DNA of 64,000 nucleotides from positions 28,971,558-29,035,557 of the forward strand of contig OX336336.1 in assembly GCA_946902875.1 (NCBI GenBank). Direction: 5' to 3'. The notes beneath the pieces were generated by a model. That model saw only the letters and a program-made list of their open reading frames with translations, was not told where the DNA came from and ran no database searches. This stretch comes from Nematopogon swammerdamellus (Eukaryota; Arthropoda; Insecta; Lepidoptera; Adelidae). Below are positions 11,305 to 21,020 of this stretch, piece after piece. The position numbers were made by a program, and so were the translations under genes. Within the stretch, counting starts at the first letter, position 1. Every line of letters starts with the position of its first letter.

Positions 11305-11392
11305 TTAAATGATGCTCTCTCGATTGCGCTCATTGTCCTCCTGTGAGCTAAGCGAGCTGCCTCCGCATATCTGCATCTCGATCTCTTGCAGC
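11305..11392 (-). CDS. CngA: CNG channel terminal coding exon
   Basis: The last coding exon begins after acceptor TGTTGCAG. AG from the previous exon plus G gives Arg, then LQEIEMQICGGSSLSSQEDN and ERNRESII, followed by TAA at 11307-11305. The start continues the coiled-coil heptads of the previous exon (VDQR-LQEIEMQI), which strongly supports the join. The sequence just downstream is GC-rich and there is no second acceptor in frame. The 3' untranslated region presumably continues to lower coordinates; an AATAAA on this strand lies at 10871-10866 inside a minisatellite, but I cannot tell whether it is used. Confidence 0.85.
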
Positions 11393-11601
11393 CTGCAACA
11401 ATCAAACGTCTTAATGCTTGTCAGCGATTCTATGGGCGACAGACCGTTCAAGCTGGCTGTGATCCGCATTACATCAGAAGGATTAGATCCCTTACCTCAT
11501 TCGGTTGATTTATGATGATCTAAGCCGTTCGGATTGTCCCCGCGCTGATTGGAGGTCGATTGAAAGGGATATAAAAATAGTTCGTGCTTTTCGTCCAGTT
11601 T

Positions 11602-11735
11602 AGATGGATAGATAGATAGAAATACTTTATTGCTCCAAAAAACATTTAACATAAACACACAATAAGAAATTTACATGAGGGGCAAAGGCGGACTTATCCC
11701 TTACAGGGATTTCTCCCAGTCAACCTTTGGATGTT
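11602..11735 (-). mobile_element. retroelement 3' tail
   Basis: GCAAAGGCGGACTTATCCC and CTCCCAGTCAACCTTTGG match the inverted copy at 49260-49440; a GATAGATAGAAATACTTTAT run marks the tail end. Confidence 0.6.
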
Positions 11736-12297
11736 TGTGAGTCGTATGTTGCGAGATATAAGTAGGTAGTAGCAAAAGACTTGAGTGTGGGAATGTAAAA
11801 TATAATATAAGGAAAATAACTATAATATACACTACATATAAGTACATACTAGTTAATTAAAAGTATAAATTACTATTTATAGATTAAATTAAATACATAT
11901 GAATTACAATTTATATAATACATAATACCTAAATATATACATACATACTTGTCCATTCAGAATTAAAGGATTTTTTAGCTTTTGACTTGACGGAGATAGT
12001 AACTTTAAGTGTTTTTTGAATAACGGAAGCGACTTGCAGTGCAGTTTAGTGTAGGACACGACAAAAAAGAAGCACGACCCATTAAGGGATAGCATAAAAA
12101 GTGTGACTACCGACTAACGGTTAATATGTGTAAACATTAGCGTGATTTCCATCGCGAGCATCACTGTTACTAGTCCTAATGTAACCAAATCGCTCCAGTC
12201 TAGAAAAATCTTCGGGTTATAGGTAGATGTTTCACACATAAAACAAGGTTGCATCAGTAAAACAAAACAAGCTTTTACGCAAGGAAAAAAAAAAGAA
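11736..12297. other. AT-rich stretch, nothing recognised
   Basis: Only short unsupported frames. Confidence 0.4.
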
Positions 12298-12392
12298 AAA
12301 AAAATACGCCTGATACTCGCGATTCGAACTCGTATCCACCTGCGCGACACTATGAAGAAGACTATTTCTAAACCACAAGGGCTACCGCGACC
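12298..12392 (-). mobile_element. tRNA-like SINE head
   Basis: On the minus strand TAGCCCTTGTGGTTTAG (box A-like) is followed by GAGTTCGAATCGCG (box B-like) and an A/T-rich tail. It is not a clean cloverleaf. Confidence 0.5.
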
Positions 12393-12429
12393 TATTCAAT
12401 TACTGGACGAATAATTTAACGCACATAAG

Positions 12430-12831
12430 CGGCGGGTGGCCGAGTGGTTTGGGCATCGGCTTCTCATGCGGGAGGTCCGAGGTTCGAATCCGGTCGGCGT
12501 GAACGAATGAGTTTTTCTGACGAAAAAAATTACGTGCATACCTACACCTGCCGCTTCACCGTTCGGAACCGGTGTAAAACTGTAGGTCCCTTCCCTTGTG
12601 GTGGTAGGCTCAAATTGTAGCCGACTGGGTTGGTACCACCGTACTGCATGTAAGATGGCCGCATAGCAGCCTCGGTTGTGTTCTCCTCTAGTCCAGTATA
12701 GCCAGCAATCCAGGGAAGTCTCCGGTATGGCACCTACCTTCTCGGAGGTGATATTGGCTGGTCGGAGCATGCGCTTTGGCTCCTCCGAATCAGCCACCCA
12801 TACCGGATTACATAAAAAAAAATGTATCATT
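12430..12831 (+). mobile_element. SINE-B, full length
   Basis: Head GGTGGCCGAGTGGTTTGGGC (box A) and GAGGTTCGAATCCGG (box B) resemble a tRNA. Then come GTAAAACTGTAGGTCCCTTC, GGTTGGTACCACCGTACTG, and a tail ending ACCGGATTACATAAAAAAA. It ends 93 bp downstream of the donor of the exon at 12924-13190. Confidence 0.9.
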
Positions 12832-12923
12832 GCATGCGGGGTCGATGACGGTGAAGTGTTTTCTCAGTTCACTCCCCAGTTTCACAACGCGCCTGTAGTA
12901 GCATAACTTCAAAAATCTCTCAC

Positions 12924-13190
12924 CTCTGATCGACCTCCCACTGCTGCTGGCTGAGCTTGGCCGACATGGCCGCGTTCTCCGTCTCCACCGTGTGGAGCCT
13001 CTCCCGCAGCCGCTTGATCTCGCACTCGAGGACCTCATGGGAGCCGAGCATGCCCCTACCGGGGCCCGCCATCAGCCCCGAAGCCGACAGGATCGTGGCC
13101 CCGCTGGCGGCCCCGACAGCGCTGCTGCGGGCACTGCTGGCACACGACGCTGCCGGCGACTCCGGACCGCGGAGAGGACTCACTGACGTG
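12924..13190 (-). CDS. CngA: CNG channel exon: low-complexity linker and coiled coil
   Basis: A 267-bp exon. I chose the acceptor TACCAG just before CACGTCAG because it keeps the frame; the second AG eight bases later would shift it. The donor is GTGAGAG. The first 50 codons are Ser/Ala/Gly/Pro-rich. After GSHEVLE the sequence becomes a coiled coil, with CEIKRLRERLHTVETENAAM and SAKLSQQQWEVDQR, matching the C-terminal leucine-zipper (CLZ) region of alpha CNG subunits, which sets subunit stoichiometry. GC content is far above the surrounding introns. The acceptor is directly preceded by the (TATG)n tail of a minus-strand D-element, leaving almost no polypyrimidine tract. Confidence 0.85.
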
Positions 13191-13192
13191 CT

Positions 13193-13528
13193 GGTACATA
13201 CATACATACATACATATCACACACGCTGAATCACGACAATCGCGGTAAGCAGAGTAATCGGTGTTGTGCTGCAAGAACTCTGGTAAATTACAGCAAAACA
13301 CCGAACACCACGTTTCGCAAAGTATTCGAACAAGATTAAATAGATCAAGCAGTAAGTAAGGTACGAAGACGCATGACTCGGTGGAAGTACCGTGCCAAGG
13401 TGAGAGGTGGCGACCCTGCCGCACTTTAGCGCGGCATCTTTTCCTTCTCCCTTAGTCGCCTTTTACGACATGCATGGGGAGAGATGCAGTGGGGCTATTC
13501 TTTTTACGTACCGGCCCAACACGGCATG
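13193..13528 (-). mobile_element. D-element abutting a CNG exon
   Basis: Nearly full length on the minus strand, from GGGCCGGTACGTAAAAAGAA to a (TATG)n tail that ends at the exon's acceptor TACCAG (13196-13191). The intron's 3' end therefore consists of D-element sequence. Confidence 0.85.
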
Positions 13529-13604
13529 TGCTGGTAATAAGGCTTTCAGGACTATATATATATATACCGAGTAATAACTCAGCCTACCTGCGTTGTTGAT
13601 AGTA

Positions 13605-13890
13605 GTTTTTTTTTATTGACAACGCGGCATATGGCGCCGAGCCACCCAGAAGGTGTCTAACGACGCCCATGGACATTCAGTCCTATGAGGGTGTTGCGAA
13701 TGCCAGACCGGCCTGACAGGTGCCCATTCACGTCCTTCTTGAAGGACCCGAGACTATACTTGAGGGGAAATATTATGTGGGCAGGAAGAAATTTCCAGAG
13801 TTTACCAGTTCTGTGGAGGAAAGATCTACAGAACCGCTTGTTAAATCCAGCGTATAGAGATGCAGTACCTGCGCAGTGCGAATTACTAGG
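13605..13890 (-). mobile_element. LINE-W1 3' fragment
   Basis: Matches the family on the minus strand (GACACCTTCTGGGTGGCTCG, GGGCACCTGTCAGGCCGG) with indels that break the coding frame. Confidence 0.75.
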
Positions 13891-13963
13891 AAAGATAGGT
13901 TGAGGAAACAGTATAGTCAGAGATATTGATGGTCTGAAAACATTGAGGATCTTTAATCACAAG

Positions 13964-14367
13964 CGGCGGGTGCACGAGTGGTTTGGGCATCGGCTTCTCA
14001 TGCCAGAGGTCCGAGGTTCGAATCCGGTCGACGTGTACCAATGACTTTTTTCTGATGAAAAAATTTACGTGCATACCTACACCTGCTGCTTCACCGTTCG
14101 GAACCGGTGTAAAACTGAAGGTCCCTTCCCTTGCCCCTTACTATGTGGTAGGCTCAATTGTAGCCGACTGGGTTGGTAGCACCGTACTGGATGTAAGATG
14201 GCCGCATAGCAGCCTCGGTTGTGTTCTCCTCTAGTCCAGTATAGCCAGCAATCCAGGGAAGTCTCCGGTATGGCATCTACCTTCTTGGAGGTGATATTGG
14301 CTGATCGGAGCATGTGCTTTGGCCCCTCCAACTCAGCCACTCACACCGGATTACATAAAAAAAAACT
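13964..14367 (+). mobile_element. SINE-B, full length
   Basis: Head GTGCACGAGTGGTTTGGGC with box B GAGGTTCGAATCCGG, complete body and CATAAAAAAAA end. It lies 94 bp downstream of the donor of the exon at 14461-14611. Confidence 0.9.
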
Positions 14368-14460
14368 ACTATTATTTGATGGTTCTGGAAATTGGCTTTT
14401 ACATCGTGGAAGTGATGGAGGGATCATAGCCACAAAATCGGTGTTGTAAAAAGAATATAC

Positions 14461-14611
14461 CTGTAGAGGACATGATCGCGATAGGAGGCCGGATGGGAGA
14501 CGCAGGCCGGCGGCTGGTCGGCGGCCCCGAGCGGCAGCTGCATGTCCTCTAGCGGCACTTGGCCCACACTCTCCACCAGCCCGGGCGTGGACTGGCATCG
14601 CCCCATAGCTA
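14461..14611 (-). CDS. CngA: CNG channel exon: post-CNBD linker
   Basis: A 151-bp exon between acceptor GGTTGCAG and donor GTATATTC. The split codon with the previous exon gives Val, followed by AMGRCQSTPGLVESVGQVPL and a more variable stretch (EDMQLPLGAADQPPACVSH...). The GRCQSTPGLVES motif is one I recall from insect alpha-type CNG subunits immediately after the binding domain. The exon is squeezed between two SINEs: SINE-B ends at about 14367 downstream of the donor and SINE-A starts at about 14653, 42 bp before the acceptor. A methionine-led open frame that runs through the acceptor is not the true start, because the splice phases fit the previous exon. Confidence 0.85.
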
Positions 14612-14652
14612 CTGCAACCAGCCCCACACGCGCCATTAGAGTACCGATGTTA

Positions 14653-15028
14653 TGTCAGCTTTGTTAGGTCAGTGGTGTGGTCGGTCGACCGTCGGTCGTG
14701 ATTAAGAGCGCGGTCAGAAATTGGATGGGTGACCGCTCGACCGTTGTAGGCTGACCGTGGTTCGGATTCCAGGTAAAACTATAAGTCCCATCCCTTCGTA
14801 CCTTGCTAGGTGGTAGGGTTTAACCTGCTCGGGTTGGTACCACCGCACTGAATGAAAGGTCGGTTGAAATGGCTAAATTAATAGTTCTTGTTTTCCGTCC
14901 AGTTCAGTGAAGCCGGCACGACCGAAGGGAAGCACTGATATGGCACCAAGATCACTAAGGTGTTATGGGCTGCCATCACGGATGCTGTAGGTGATCTAGC
15001 CAACCGTGTCAGTTTCCATAAAAAAAAA
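14653..15028 (+). mobile_element. SINE-A, full length
   Basis: The 5S-like block reads GATTAAGAGCGCGGTCAG then TTGGATGGGTGACCGC. T-arm-like GTGGTTCGGATTCCAGG. Tail complete with CATAAAAAAAA. It begins 42 bp upstream of the acceptor at 14611. Confidence 0.88.
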
Positions 15029-15120
15029 GCTTTTCGCTATGAAAAATATCATAGGTGCATACACCATCTCGTAAGTTCTTGCTTCTCGTGGTCGTGTCGT
15101 GCCTAAAAAGTAACACGGCA

Positions 15121-15232
15121 AACACATCAGCCGCATACTCATCGACGTTTGATCACCGAAGTTAAGCACACCGGGCGAGGTCGAACTTCGAATGAGTGAT
15201 CGTCCGTTAGTGGCACGTTCGAGCCTCTTCAG
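15121..15232 (+). pseudogene. 5S rRNA-like relic
   Basis: GATCACCGAAGTTAAGCA followed by CCGGGCGAGGT and GAATGAGTGATCG parallels the conserved middle of eukaryotic 5S rRNA (GATCACCGAAATTAAGCA, GGGCGCGGT, GATGGGNGACCG). The ends do not pair well, so it is a decayed 5S-derived sequence or part of a repeat, not a functional gene. Confidence 0.5.
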
Positions 15233-15289
15233 CAAGCCTCAAACGCAGCAAATATAGAAATATAATTCAAGATTTCGAATTTTGTTGCG

Positions 15290-15480
15290 TTGCGTTTGCG
15301 GTCGAAACCTCGGTCCGTGGAGCAGTGAATTCAAAAGCTTCTTGAAGAGGCTTGGCCCTCTGCTAGTGGACGCAACTGGCGACCCGCAATCAAGAGCCCA
15401 CTTTGTTCAAAGGGCCTAATTTGTTTATAAGCCTTGCCGTACAGCGGGGTAATGCCGCAAGTGTTCGGGGGACTTTCGAA
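15290..15480 (+). pseudogene. possible reverse-transcriptase C-terminal relic
   Basis: One frame gives SFLKRLGPLLVDATGDPQSR then stops; the pattern resembles the tail of some non-LTR reverse transcriptases. Short, with in-frame stops; tentative. Confidence 0.3.
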
Positions 15481-15747
15481 AATACTCCTTTCGATACGAG
15501 GTACTTCATCTCTGCTCGGTGTTCAATTTTCTCCATTATTGAAAATCTTGTAAGACAGCGTTAAACAAATAATCACGAAAAAAATATGGCTTGCAGTATC
15601 GGAACCAAACTTCGCACATTTATTACTGAAGAATCGTGCTAACAAAAGAGGGTAGATTTAAAAAAAATGTCATGGCTCTTTCTATGTTAGGCCACGAACT
15701 CGTAGTAATTTTTATGTTTGTTAGGTAGTTTTTAGTTATTCGTATTG

Positions 15748-16790
15748 TTTTTAGGGTTTCGTATCTCAAAAGATTAAAAAACGGAACCCTTATAGGATCA
15801 CTCTCGTGCCTGTCTGCTTTTCCGTCTGTCATGGCTTATTTTCTTCGAATCTACTGGATGGAAAAAAATTTGAAATTTGGTCCATATGCAGGGTGTATCA
15901 GGATAGGTTTTCGAAACTTCAGGGTACGAAAGGGGCCCATATTTGATGACAAAAAGCTCTGAAACTTTTTCCCAGATTCGATCATTTTACAGTACTTTTT
16001 GGTGAAAATCTATTCTTCAAGATTTGGTGGATGGTTAACGTCCGCCTTTATTAAATAAAAAATAAATTCTAACTCATGAATAAAAATGGGTAGGTTGCAT
16101 ACATAACTAGTACGATTGAACTGCGTGTAGGTAAATTCCAAACATTGAAAGTTCAAAGAAAAAGAGAACTGAATTAGTTCACTGCACTCTCCAGTCTCAC
16201 TGCCCATCGAGTTTTTATTGCAATTTCCAACTTTTGTGTGACAAAAAAAAACAACGGAATTTCGATTTGAGTGATAAGGATTTTTTTCTTCTAATAATGA
16301 GTACTTTCTATTCCTGAAGTTTCTCAAACCTATCCTGATACACCCTGTATAGAGTTTGATGGACCCAGTCGGATGTATAGCATAAATGAAGGAATTTAGA
16401 TTTTGGGGGTAAAAGGGGGGCAAATGAGAAAGTTAATAAAACATTTTGTGTCCATCATGTGACATATCAATGTAAGGTGACATATAATGGTAAGGAATCG
16501 TTATAAGAAATACAAATATATATTTTACATGTATGTTTTATAATTATATTTTTATAATTTTTAAATGCATAGTTTAAAAACAATTAAAGAAAATATACAA
16601 AAATCGAGCATTACCTTCAAAACTACTGACTGTAAAAAATGTTTAAAAAGATATTCGGGAATATAGGGCCGATTTTATAGTTTCCAGGAAAACCTAAACG
16701 AAAATCTTAGGTCAATTCTCAAGGAAAACGGAATGGTACGGAACCCTCTCCGGAGTTCAACTCGCATTTGTCCGCTTTTTTATATTAAAA
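15748..16790 (+). mobile_element. K-repeat with nested mariner-like MITE
   Basis: Starts TTTAGGGTTTCGTATCTC with CGGAACCCTTATAGGATCAC, and ends GGAACCCTCTCCGGAGTTC, AACTCGCATTTGTCC. This TTTAGGGTTCCGT...GACTCGCA family is widespread in Lepidoptera from my recollection. The MITE at 15889-16347 interrupts it. Confidence 0.65.
15889..16347. mobile_element. mariner-like MITE
   Basis: Terminal repeats CAGGGTGTATCAGGATAGG (left) and, inverted, CAGGGTGTATCAGGATAGG (right), followed by GAAACTTCAGG on both sides. Right flank TA; left flank TG, so the TA duplication is diverged. Length 459 bp, no transposase frame. Confidence 0.8.
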
Positions 16791-16861
16791 TAAATATTAA
16801 ACTCTCATAACGATAATATTCAAGCGTGAACATCGTCCAAGACTCTTAAGACCGAGTCAGA

Positions 16862-17250
16862 TTTTTTTTTTTTTTTTTATGGAACCTGACACGGTTGGCT
16901 ACATCACCTACAACATCCGTGATGTCAGCCCATAACACAGGGTGAACTAGGTGCCATGTCAGTGCTTCCCTTCATTTCATGTCGGCTACACTAAACTGGA
17001 CGGAAAACACGAACTATTTACATAGCCGTTTCGACCGACGTTTCGTTCAGTGCGGTGGTACCAACCCGGCCGGGATAAACCCTACCACCTAGTAAGGTAA
17101 GAAGGGAAGGGACCTACAGTTTAACGTGGAATCCGAACCACGGTCAGCCTCCAACGGTCGAGCGGTCACCCATCCAATCACTGACCGCGCTCAGCGTTGC
17201 TTAAAAACAGTTGACTAACCAACCGCGCCACTGAGCTACCGAGGCTGACG
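16862..17250 (-). mobile_element. SINE-A, full length
   Basis: On the minus strand: GTCAGCCTCGGTAGCTCAGT, AAGCAACGCTGAGCGCGGTC, GGATGGGTGACCGCTCGACC, GTGGTTCGGATTCCACG, ending in an A run of about 18. One of the best-preserved copies of the composite head. Confidence 0.92.
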
Positions 17251-17261
17251 AATTTTCTTAT

Positions 17262-17343
17262 CCCTTAGTCGACTTTTACGACATGCGACGGGGAGAGATG
17301 CAGTGGGGCTATTCTTTTTAAGTACCGACCCCACACGGTACAA
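17262..17343 (-). mobile_element. D-element head fragment
   Basis: GTGTGGGGTCGGTACTTAAA to GACTAAGGGATAAG, directly next to the 5' end of the SINE-A copy at 16862-17250. Confidence 0.7.
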
Positions 17344-17381
17344 AAGATCCAGATTTACAGTAGATGTGGAATCTTAAGAAA

Positions 17382-17487
17382 GGGGGAAGTATTGACATGG
17401 CACCTAGTTCACCCGGTGTTATGGGCTGACATCACGGACGTTGTAGATGATGTAGCCAACCGTGTCAGTTTCCATAAAAAAAAAAAG
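17382..17487 (+). mobile_element. SINE-A 3' fragment
   Basis: Only the last 105 bp (GACATGGCACCTAGTTCACC to CATAAAAAAAAAAA). Confidence 0.85.
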
Positions 17488-18058
17488 GACAATTTAAATT
17501 TTCTCCAAAATATTCCTGGGTTAATTTTGCGCTTCAAAGCTTCCGCTAATTGGCAAAGAGCTATATTTATTAGCCAGCTAAGATTTTAATTAGAAAAGTC
17601 GACCGATTACAATTCAAAAATTTTTTTTCCTTAAAAGATTATTTTTTTCCAATTTCATCAACACAAATATTTTTAAAGATTACCTTTTGAAGCGAAGTGA
17701 ATCTCAGATGGCGTCACGCCGTTTTGGGGTTATATTATTATTTTGAGTATAATGCGTGAAAGGTTGGTGAAAATATATTCGATGTTGACTGTAGCGGAGT
17801 TTAGACCAGCAGCGACGATACGCCATATGCAATGGAATAAATTGTAAATTTACTCCCCATTGAAATTGTATAATGGTTGCACAAATCAAAGACTCACAAA
17901 TGCTCACGTCTAATAAGGTATATTATATTTCATTCATGAAAATGACAGAAAACTGACAGGAAAGATAAATAAATACATTACACTATATAATATATACATA
18001 CATATTTAAATACATGCAATTTTGTTTTATTTCAGGGAGACCAAAAAATAATTATATA
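17488..18058. other. no recognised feature
   Basis: AT-rich intronic DNA. Confidence 0.5.
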
Positions 18059-18439
18059 CAGACCAGAAAAATTAGTTTCAGGGGAGGGTTTCGAAACTTC
18101 AGGGTTTGAAGACAGAAAGGTCTGAAATTTTTTTCCAGTTTCGGTCGTTTTATAGTACTTTTTGGTGAAAATCGTTTCATCGACCTTTGGTGGACAGTTA
18201 ATGTCCGCCTTTATTTAATCTAAATAAAATTACTAACTTGCATGCTTTAACTAGTAGAATTGAACTGCATGTAGGTGAATTCCAAACAACAATTCGTAAT
18301 TTGAATAACATCAAAAGGGAGCTGGACTAGGTCATTGCAAAAAATACGGAAATTTCGATTTGAGTGGTAAGGATTTTTTCTTCTAATAATGAGTACTTTA
18401 TATTCCTGAAGTTTCTCAAGCCTATCCTGAAACATTCTG
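18059..18439. mobile_element. mariner-like MITE, diverged copy
   Basis: Right end CCTATCCTGAAACATTCTG followed by TA; the left end is mutated but TTTCGAAACTTCAGGGTTTG is preserved, as is TTTCGATTTGAGTGGTAAGG inside. Confidence 0.7.
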
Positions 18440-18634
18440 TATAATATAATATATGAAATGTTCCTTTGAATCGATTCCTGTAAATGTTGTATGGAATGGA
18501 TGACAAAATGAACAACTATACCTAGTCTGTCACACCTTCGTTAAAAAGATGCCATGGCAGTGCTTCCCTTTAATCGCAGCGGCTGCACAGAATTTGTAGG
18601 TAATAAAGAAGAAATAGATGAAAAAGAAACAGAC

Positions 18635-18802
18635 CCTTGTCAATAGGCGCCTTCTTGTACTTCTCGAGGCGCTTGACCGCGATGGACTCGAGCCGGACCC
18701 GCGCCGCCGGATACTCCTTCAGCACGTCCCACATGTCCTTCTTGCTCAGCACGAACAGGTCCGAGTAGCCCACCGACCGCACCGACGCTGTCCGCCGGTT
18801 GC
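18635..18802 (-). CDS. CngA: CNG channel exon: end of nucleotide-binding domain
   Basis: A 168-bp exon between the acceptor ATCGGCAG and a donor reading GTCTGT, which is weaker than consensus. It encodes GNRRTASVRSVGYSDLFVLS, then KKDMWDVLKEYPAARVRLES and IAVKRLEKYKKAPIDK. The RRTA pair is the nucleotide-binding Arg and Thr of the cassette; the Thr is associated with cGMP preference in vertebrate alpha subunits. YSDLF and the helix after it form the lid (B and C helices). A tandem array of about 80-bp units begins about 130 bp upstream of the acceptor. An alternative frame with many apparent codons on the plus strand here is a shadow. Confidence 0.92.
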
Positions 18803-18943
18803 CTGCCGATGTCATACGCACACACTCCGTGCCAACTGGTGGCTCTCACCGGGCCCCCGCCTCGGCGGCCGCGGCGCCGCTCACTCCGACCCGGGCGCAT
18901 CGCTCTAGCTCACCCGACTCCATTAATACATTTAAACAGTAGA

Positions 18944-19385
18944 AGGTTGAACATTTTGGTCCTGCGAGCAGAATGTTTTGTCGCTTTCACCTGACTCGAG
19001 ACTCAATCATTATTAGACTTGAAAAAAAAACACATTTTGGTCCGACGAGCCGGATTTTTTGCCGCTTTCCCCTGACTCGCGACTCAATAATTATTAGACT
19101 TAAAAAAAACATTTTGGTTCTACGAGACGGATGTTCTGTCGCTTAACCGATTCGATATTAATTAGACTTCAATAGACGGTTGAACAATTTGGTCCTACGA
19201 CGGATGTTTTGTAGCTTTCCCCTGACTCGCGGCTCAAGAATTATTAGACTCGAAGAATAAAAGGTTTAACATTTTGATGCTACGAGCCGGATGTTTTGTC
19301 GCTTACCCGATTCGATATTTATTAGACTTCAATAATTAGTAGAAGGTTTGAGTAATTTGGTCCTTCCAGCCGGATTTTTTGTTTC
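18944..19385. repeat. tandem array, about 80-bp unit, six copies
   Basis: ACATTTTGGTCC or a variant starts units at 18951, 19032, 19109, 19184, 19269 and 19352. Each continues with CGAGCCGGATGTTTTGTCGC and ATTATTAGACT-like blocks. Copies differ by 10-25 percent. It lies in the intron just upstream of the exon at 18635-18802. Confidence 0.88.
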
Positions 19386-20699
19386 GTGATCACGAAAAGA
19401 GCAATTTTGTAAATTATAAAGCATGAATTAAAAATTATAAACTACTTATTTGTGCTTTCTGAATGGGTACCAGTCACCGGGCATCGTTCTAAGTTCCCCA
19501 GATATTCGGGAAGAAGCTGATTTTAGGCCTGACCCGCATATGAAATTTATGAAAACTTTCGACTGAAATTTAAAGAAAATATTTACAGTTTGATACCGTC
19601 GTCGCCGCCGCCGGAGAGTCTCATAATATTGCTAGCACGGATGTATGAGCTTCCGGTCCTTGAATAGGATAAAAATAATTTCTCAAAGATTCAAAATTAA
19701 ACCTAACACGTTGCCCACACATTACGCCACACACCGAATCGGTCGACCCGATTGTTATGCAATGCATGGCGTCTGTCGAGTTGACTCAATTAGTGCACGT
19801 ATGTGCGTTAAATGCCTAATTGGAATAAAGTTCCCGTGCCGCGAGAGGACGCAAAGTTATTTTTACAAAATAATGACCTCGAATAGGCTGGTATAAATCT
19901 CACTCTAAGGTAATACCGAAGCAACAGGTTCGGGTCCTCAACAATCATTATCCAAAAGTGGAAATTGGCCGAACCCGATCCGGCATTTCCGAACGGCTGA
20001 GTCGCGCCGTGATTTATTCGACGGATTATCTTTTAGCTCCCCAGATATCCAATAACAACGCCGTCCATCACTCAACATCGGAGGCTCGACCGAGGTCGAC
20101 GGGCGCAGGCATAGATATCTAAAAATACGGCTAGATGTGGAATCACGCAGGAATAAAGCAGAGGATGTAGACATATTTTTCTCTCCACTCACTCAACATA
20201 GCCAACGCTAAAAATGTTGACATACGATCGCGAAGCACCATGTAAGTTGATTGGTAGGAATTTTGGCGACATTGTGTTCCCATATCGCTCCTGGTCGCTC
20301 ATCCAGTCTTTATGCATAAATATCTATGGACTCAGAGCTCGACGCGGTGACGAAAAACGATCAACCTTCATTAAAAACTCAACAGTCTGGGTGTCCGCGG
20401 GGTCCCGGAGTCGGAGTTCGTTTGATAATTAAATTAATGCAAAATTATCTACCTTCTGAACGGAGGAGACTCGCGCTTTTCGTGAACCGGAAGAGCTAGC
20501 GTGTTTGAAGAAATCGTTGAAATATGAAACGTGCTCTGACTTCAAAATGGGTAGTTAGAGGAATCTAGAGAAAGAGTTCAAGAAAGCTGAGGATTCATTC
20601 GACGCACCCGATGTGGCGTAGGCTCTTGGTTATGACGTGAATACGGTTTAGTACTAAGCATGAACACGCTTTATATTATTTTATTATATAGATGCAAAA
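19386..20699. other. no recognised feature
   Basis: Intronic; a slightly GC-richer block at 19940-20190 has no frame or repeat that I can name. Confidence 0.45.
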
Positions 20700-21020
20700 C
20701 CGAAAAAAATAAATCGTCCCCGGCCAGGATCTATGAGTCTCCGACACGAGTCGGCAGCGCGCTTACCAATTTCGCCACCGAGTCCATGACTAATTCTGTC
20801 TAAATCTCAACAATTTCATCGCCTAATATAATACGCAAGCTTCTGCGTTGTTCGAACTCGCATGATTCCATATAAAATCTTACACTAGAAAATGAGACTG
20901 TTCGAGATTTAGAGTGAGTTCGGAATCGGCCCTGGTGGGGAAGTTGGTTAACGCGCTGGCGGCTTGTACCGGAGACCCAAGTTCAAACCCTAGCCGGAGA
21001 CGAAGTTTTCTCTTTATTTT
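20700..21020. mobile_element. two tRNA-like relics
   Basis: Minus strand 20790-20700: GGTGGCGAAATTGGTAAGCG (box A-like). Plus strand 20940-21005: GGTGGGGAAGTTGGTTAACG and AAGTTCAAACCCTAGCC (boxes A and B-like). Probably SINE heads; neither folds as a convincing tRNA by eye. Confidence 0.4.

Noticed and set aside
11025..11405. 126-codon minus-strand frame at the last CNG exon
   Set aside because: It overlaps the exon in a different frame; the spliced frame continues the coiled coil and stops at 11305.
12430..12500. tRNA gene
   Set aside because: The boxes are good, but the same sequence continues as a SINE in several copies and the 3' half is not a tRNA end.
12957..13229. plus-strand frames over the coiled-coil exon
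   Set aside because: The minus strand has the conserved coiled coil and valid splice phases.
15121..15232. functional 5S rRNA gene
   Set aside because: The outer stem and the C box are mutated and no T-run terminator follows.
18618..18908. 96-codon plus-strand frame
   Set aside because: Antisense shadow of a CNG exon with high GC.
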